Source: Gymnogyps californianus
Taxonomy: Eukaryota; Chordata; Aves; Accipitriformes; Cathartidae
Length of the DNA stretch: 64,000 nt
Direction: 5' to 3'
Assembly (NCBI RefSeq): GCF_018139145.2
Contig: NC_059487.1
Location: 2,377,792-2,441,791, forward strand
The position numbers and the translations under genes are program-made. This document shows, one piece after another, positions 59,160-64,000 of the stretch (positions are counted from its first letter, which is position 1; each line of letters opens with the position of its first letter). Under the pieces are notes generated by a model. It was not told the origin of the DNA, did not search any database, and worked only from the letters and a program-made list of their open reading frames with translations.

Positions 59160-62100
59160 TTCCCTGTTGTATTTGGGAGCTAAACGCTTATCTGAGCCCA
59201 TGCAAAAAAAATTGTGAGTACTTTCTAAAACCCAGGTCAAGCCACAACCCAGTTTACTTCCTCTGGGACTCCAGGGCCCAGTATAAGGACCTGCCCAGTG
59301 CAGACCTGGCAGAGCCATGTTTGCAGGCGCTGCACAGCTACACAGCCCCCATGCTTCTTCCAGAGCCTTTTGTGCTTGCCTTAATTAAAGGGAACATATT
59401 CCAACTGCAGTAGTGTCAAAATGTCTCGTTTCAACGTGAAATGCATACATTTCGCAGCTTAAAATAGATATTCAAGGAAGACACCCTTCAGATTTTAAAA
59501 GCCAACAGCTAATCTTCCTTCTCTTTCCCCAAGCAGTGTGCCCTTAGGGTGAAGGTTTCACCAACTTTCAGTGCTTGCTGGGTTGTAGCAATCCTACAGG
59601 ACCGTCACACCTGGGATGCACGTCTGCTCCCTGAACCAGGCAAGCCTCCTGCTCTTTGCAAGAGTCCTCGGTGTTGCACCCTCCAGGCTCGCCCCATCTC
59701 TTTCTCTCCCTGCCCCTCCAGCCCTGTCCTTTGCACCCTTCTCCCAGCAAGGTGCCCCTGGGCCAGCGTTCAGCAGCCAGGACAAGGCACACGGGCAATC
59801 TTGCACCCTTCCTAGCAAAAAAGCACAGAGCCTAGAGAGCAAAATGTGAACAAACAACAAGGATGTGCCCTTGTCACAGCGGATAATTTCAAAGACTTCT
59901 TGTTCAGCTCTGATTCGGAATGAAGCCAAGTTTGAGGATGTTGAAATCCCCTGTGAATTTGGTCTCCCATCCTCTGCACAGCCCTGAGGCTGGCACAACA
60001 CACAAAGAAAGCGAAGGAATTTTAAAATGCAGTCAGTCATCCCTCGCATTAAGCTGTTTTTCCTTCCTGCTTCTTTCCCTTGCATCTGCAAGGGTTTCCC
60101 CCAGGTTTAGCAGGACAAATAAGAAATTAATTTGTGACAGCTAAAATCTAGCAGAACTTGCTATCCCTACTTTGCAGACCTGTATAAAACCTCTTTTTTT
60201 CTCCAGCTCTTGCCCTTTCTGTGTCCTTTCTAACTGGTTACCGAAATTCCCCAGGGAAGCCAGGTGCATGGGGCCAAATGAACCAAAGGAGAAACCACCC
60301 TTGTCTTCAGCAGAGTTATAGCAGCTGTGAATTTGGCTACCTCAGTTACTGCAGCCGAGGTCTTGACTTCCACAGAAACACAGCCATATTTGCACTTGGT
60401 ATTAGAATGTATAAGTATAATTATTATGCATTTCAGTTAATGATATTATTTTTATGAATCTGGATTCATATCAGACCCTACAGTGCTCGCGCCTGCAAGT
60501 GCCCATGGCAAGACACAGTCATGGCTCTGAAGGGACACACTGGCAGTGGGAGAGGGAAAGGATAGTATGAAAAATAGATGGGAAAACAAAAGGAAGAGCA
60601 GAAGATGGGATGGACAAGCGGAAGCTGCATGAGGGATGCTGCTCAGTGGTTGGTAGCAGACAGAAGACCAAGGTGCAAAGACAGTTTAGGCAAAGGCTTA
60701 TGAGAAGGCTTCAGCATCCTGAGGTGTCCGGTGTTTCTGTTTCTGTTCTGCCTCATTGAGTGTCCCTCTGGAAAAGTGCACTTGCTCACTGAGAAGATTT
60801 TGAAGGAGCAACCTTAACTATGGCAGCAAGGAATAAACATCAGAGAACCAGCCTGGGCCCATGTGGCTGTGGGTACAGCTTTAGTAGCAGCGGGTTTTTG
60901 CAAGTCCACCTTGTGAGGGACTAAAACAAGGGAGGGGATGACCATGCAAGCAGCTGAGAGGGTGCCACTACCCGATGGTGCTGGAGGGTTGTGCAGTGAT
61001 TCCCAGCAGAGGGGCAGTGATGAGAAGCTCAGGCTCATCGGGGACAACAGCTTTGGGCAGGGCAGTGTCACTGGCCGTGCCCTCTGGGTTCATTCCCAGC
61101 CATGCAGGAGCTCTATCTGGGAAACAGAGACAGGTCTCTTGCATCAGGTTCCTGTTCACTGGAGCCCCTTTTCCTTCCCTGCACCTCTTAGCCAGGCCAC
61201 CTCCTTACATTAAATGCAGGAGAAACAAAAGGATCACTCAGGAGGAAAATGAGAGAGGAGAGAATATTAAGAGAAAAAAGATAGCTGCCAGACACAGGTC
61301 TAGGGCAGGGATCCAGGGTAGTCCACCACGCTGGGGTGGAGGGGGCGAGGAGGAGCACTGAGTACACGCAACATGGATAGAGAGTAAGCTTCAACTAGCT
61401 TAACTGGCCAAAATGCAAAGAAGTTAATAAATAAAAAAAAAATCCTTGTCAGTCAGGTTGATGCCAGCAGTGGCCTTTGTGCGATTTTTCTGGCATTATT
61501 TTACATTTATGAATCGGAGTAATGAAAGTAACAACTCTTTGGGTGCTAACAAATAATGGAGAAGAGCACACACAGAACCTAAATTAAAGCGAATGTGTCC
61601 TTGGAGGCTCATGATCAACTCCAGCTTATCACACAGCCTGGCAATGCATTTCCAGGAACAGGAGCTGCTGTTTGCTCTTGGATGAGGCTGTGGAACAGCA
61701 GCATCTCACTCCGGAGCTGGAGCAGAAACCACAAAATGCTGGTGAGCTCCTGCTGTCACATCTCTGCTTGGGCTGATCCAAAGCACAACGGGAATGTCCC
61801 CCTGTGAGCATGGTGGGACACCTTAACTTCTTGTGTCACCACAAGCAAATAGAGGAACGTGCCTGGCACGGGAACATCTCCTTACTCCCCCTTCTCACCC
61901 TTGGGAAAGCTCATTGCTCTGGCTGATGGCTTTGCAGCAGGCAGGGAAAGCCAGGCTGCCCCATAGCCTTTGCCACTGGCCGCAAATGACCCCAGCAAAA
62001 GTCACCCACCCAAATGGGCCGGCTAGCTGGAAGTGGGCTGTTGCCATAACCAAAGCAGTCCTTGTAGTCACAGCCTTACCCCCTCCTGCATCCGAGGGGG

Positions 62101-64000
62101 CCCTGGGACAGCAGAGGACCCCTGAGAAGGGCAGCAGGATTGCCCCGGGGGCAAATGATCGAGTGCCCCAGGGCTAGGCCATGCAGAGTTAGCGCTGACA
62201 GCTTGTTCGTAATTTAGCACATTTATGGAAAAGCCTTAAAAGATGAAAAGTCTTTATTTTGCTATATATTTGTCAATTCTTAAACCACATACTCTGTAAA
62301 GGTATTGAGCCATTCTGAGTCCACCTTTATGGAAGTTATCAAAAATGAAAATTCAAGGTTGAAGGTCGTATTCACTGTAATGTGTGTAAAAGAAATCTGA
62401 GTTTTAACATGTTCCAGGGCTGCTCACTACCTATAGTAAGTGCAAAAATTATATCAATAGAGGGCTTATTCAAAGGTACTTGTCTTGCTTCCTCAGTGTT
62501 ACATGCTGAAATTTTTTGAAGTATCTGAATTTTCTGTTGTCATTTTTTGGCTCATAAAATTGGGTTAAATTCTGCCTTTACTGTGCGTACCTCCGTGGAA
62601 AATATCTGTCCACCTACTACTCAACAGTGAAAGCTAAGCTGACTTTTCACCTTCAAGCATGTATATGATGTCTCTCACATGCATACGATTTCTCACACAC
62701 ACAGTATCTTTAAAAATGGTGGAAAAGAGTATTCAATCTGACAAACAAAGCGTGTTTCACATGCCAGCCAAAGATGTGACTGTGCTCTGTTTAAGCCCCC
62801 CAGCTCTGGCACCGACGTCGGGGGTCTGGGTGAGGAGCCCAGGTGTCTGCAGATGGTCCCATGCACTTTCAGAGCCCCCAGAGCAGCCCAGGTTGATGAA
62901 GCGGCATGGCTGCTGGCATCTTGCTCTGCAACTTGTGAACGGCTGAATGAGCTGCAGTCAATTCTCTGGGTGACTGTGCAGGCATATGCTGTATCATGAT
63001 GCATGCATACAAGGGGGTGAATTGAGGTTGCATAGCATATACGAGTGCATACGCATCCATATGTGAGCAGCACTGCAATCTAAAGCCTATGCAAGCATGA
63101 GATAGGAGAGTTGAGCTTTTAGCAACAGAGTCGTAAAGGGTTTTGAGCGCTGGAACGAATTACTGGGAGGTGGATTAGGAAGCAGGGAAGAGGTGATCAA
63201 ATCTGCATCGTAACCACAATATGTAAATTGTAGCAGCATGTGCTTTTCTTATTAATATATTTCTTTTGATTGCGCTAAGCAGACAGGGAAAAAAGGCATC
63301 ACGATCACACACAATCAGTGCGGTCACACTGAGCTGATATCAGCAGTAAGAAACCACTGGCTTCTGTCCATACCCAGCACAGCCTATGCACACAGCGTAA
63401 CTCAGTGGTGTGCCCTTCTGCTCCTGCACGCTCCCCACCTTCCCTCGCGCAGACCCCACTCCGCAGCACCATGCCTTGCAGGCTTGCCAGGTTTTGCCAC
63501 AGGGCTGTACAACTCCAGAACGCTGGTTTGAAACTTTTCTCATGAAATCACCTTTATGTGGGTGTATTTGTGATCATTCTAACTCATAAGGTAAACCGAT
63601 ATATATTACAAATTTGAGTGTTGCTGGTGCCTTACAGCTGTTCCATTGGTATGCTGGCAATGCATCACCCCTGTTTTTTCTATTTATAATTTAACCAATG
63701 CCAAAGGGTTATTTTCATCAAATGTAAAAAATGGACACTTATAAAAATGCATAGGTTTTAAATTGCTCAGCAGTTGGAGTAGTTATAAGAACTAGCCCAG
63801 GGAATAAATGGCTGCTTCTCACATTAAGCACGTAGGCCATTTCCATACAGGCTGAAAACCGAATGGGATTCATTTCTGTTCCCACCCCACACAACTGTTT
63901 TTCTGCTGTTACTTCAAGCTTCAATGTCTCTCTTAATGCTTTATTATCACTGTTAAAACTCCATAGTTTAGAATGTGCTCAGAGTAAATCTGTCATGTTA

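Larger units (their letters stand above)
57516..64000. other. noncoding stretch
   Basis: No supported gene. A-rich tract with interruptions at 57948-57977, three 9-base GATACA repeats at 59133-59159, A10 at 61433-61442. An AT-rich block at about 62.2-62.4 kb has enhancer-like texture, and ATGCAT/CATATG-rich sequence lies at 62.98-63.07 kb. Frames up to 165 codons (minus, 59594-60091) overlap frames on the other strand and look like chance. Confidence 0.55.

Noticed and set aside
59594..60091. 165-codon minus-strand open frame
   Set aside because: Low similarity to anything known, overlaps plus-strand frames, no acceptor/donor pair found.
1..64000. tRNA, rRNA, U6/7SK or known microRNA genes
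   Set aside because: I looked for familiar conserved sequence words of these genes on both strands and saw none. A covariance-model search (Infernal/tRNAscan) would be needed to exclude them.

Overview
This is vertebrate, most likely avian, nuclear DNA that is almost entirely noncoding. The main evidence is one clearly recognisable CR1 LINE (20961-21934) with the reverse-transcriptase FADD motif and the typical CR1 3' terminus. A second, old antisense CR1 scrap lies near 46.3 kb. There are scattered very old MIR/CORE-SINE fossils, few repeats overall, and no L1 or Alu-like sequence. Crocodilians and turtles also carry CR1, so 'bird' is an inference from the low repeat density and the CR1 subtype. 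I cannot name the species or the locus.

Layout. 1-20.9 kb is intergenic or intronic DNA with short simple repeats, a degenerate GTTAAATA tandem array (12.64-12.74 kb), one possible plus-strand terminal exon at 10.5-10.9 kb, and a 21-base C run at 20.08 kb. 20.96-21.93 kb is the CR1 copy. 22-46 kb holds no convincing gene. It contains two notable perfect palindromes (27.31 kb, heat-shock-element-like; 28.35 kb, RFX X-box-like), two MIR fossils, a fold-back MITE-like fossil at 35.95 kb, and AT-rich, homeobox-motif-rich blocks (about 33.0, 37.4 and 45.2 kb) that look like conserved noncoding elements. 46-52 kb is again noncoding, with the antisense CR1 scrap, a T20 run and a 22-base palindrome.

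The best gene evidence is on the minus strand at about 52.18-52.83 kb. It is a terminal exon with a plausible splice acceptor, an open frame of up to 170 codons ending at 52321, a short 3'UTR, and an AATAAA signal followed by GT-rich sequence. I do not recognise the protein. Its upstream exons should lie at higher coordinates. One weak candidate is at 54893-55132, but its phase does not join directly. A plus-strand open 288-base segment with good acceptor and donor sites at 57228-57515 is a further candidate exon. Every other open frame looks like chance.

There are no bacterial features, CRISPR arrays, tRNA or rRNA genes that I can see. I found no sign of a new multi-gene system. The points worth following up are the unidentified terminal exon, the candidate exons, and the palindromic or hairpin elements inside candidate regulatory blocks.
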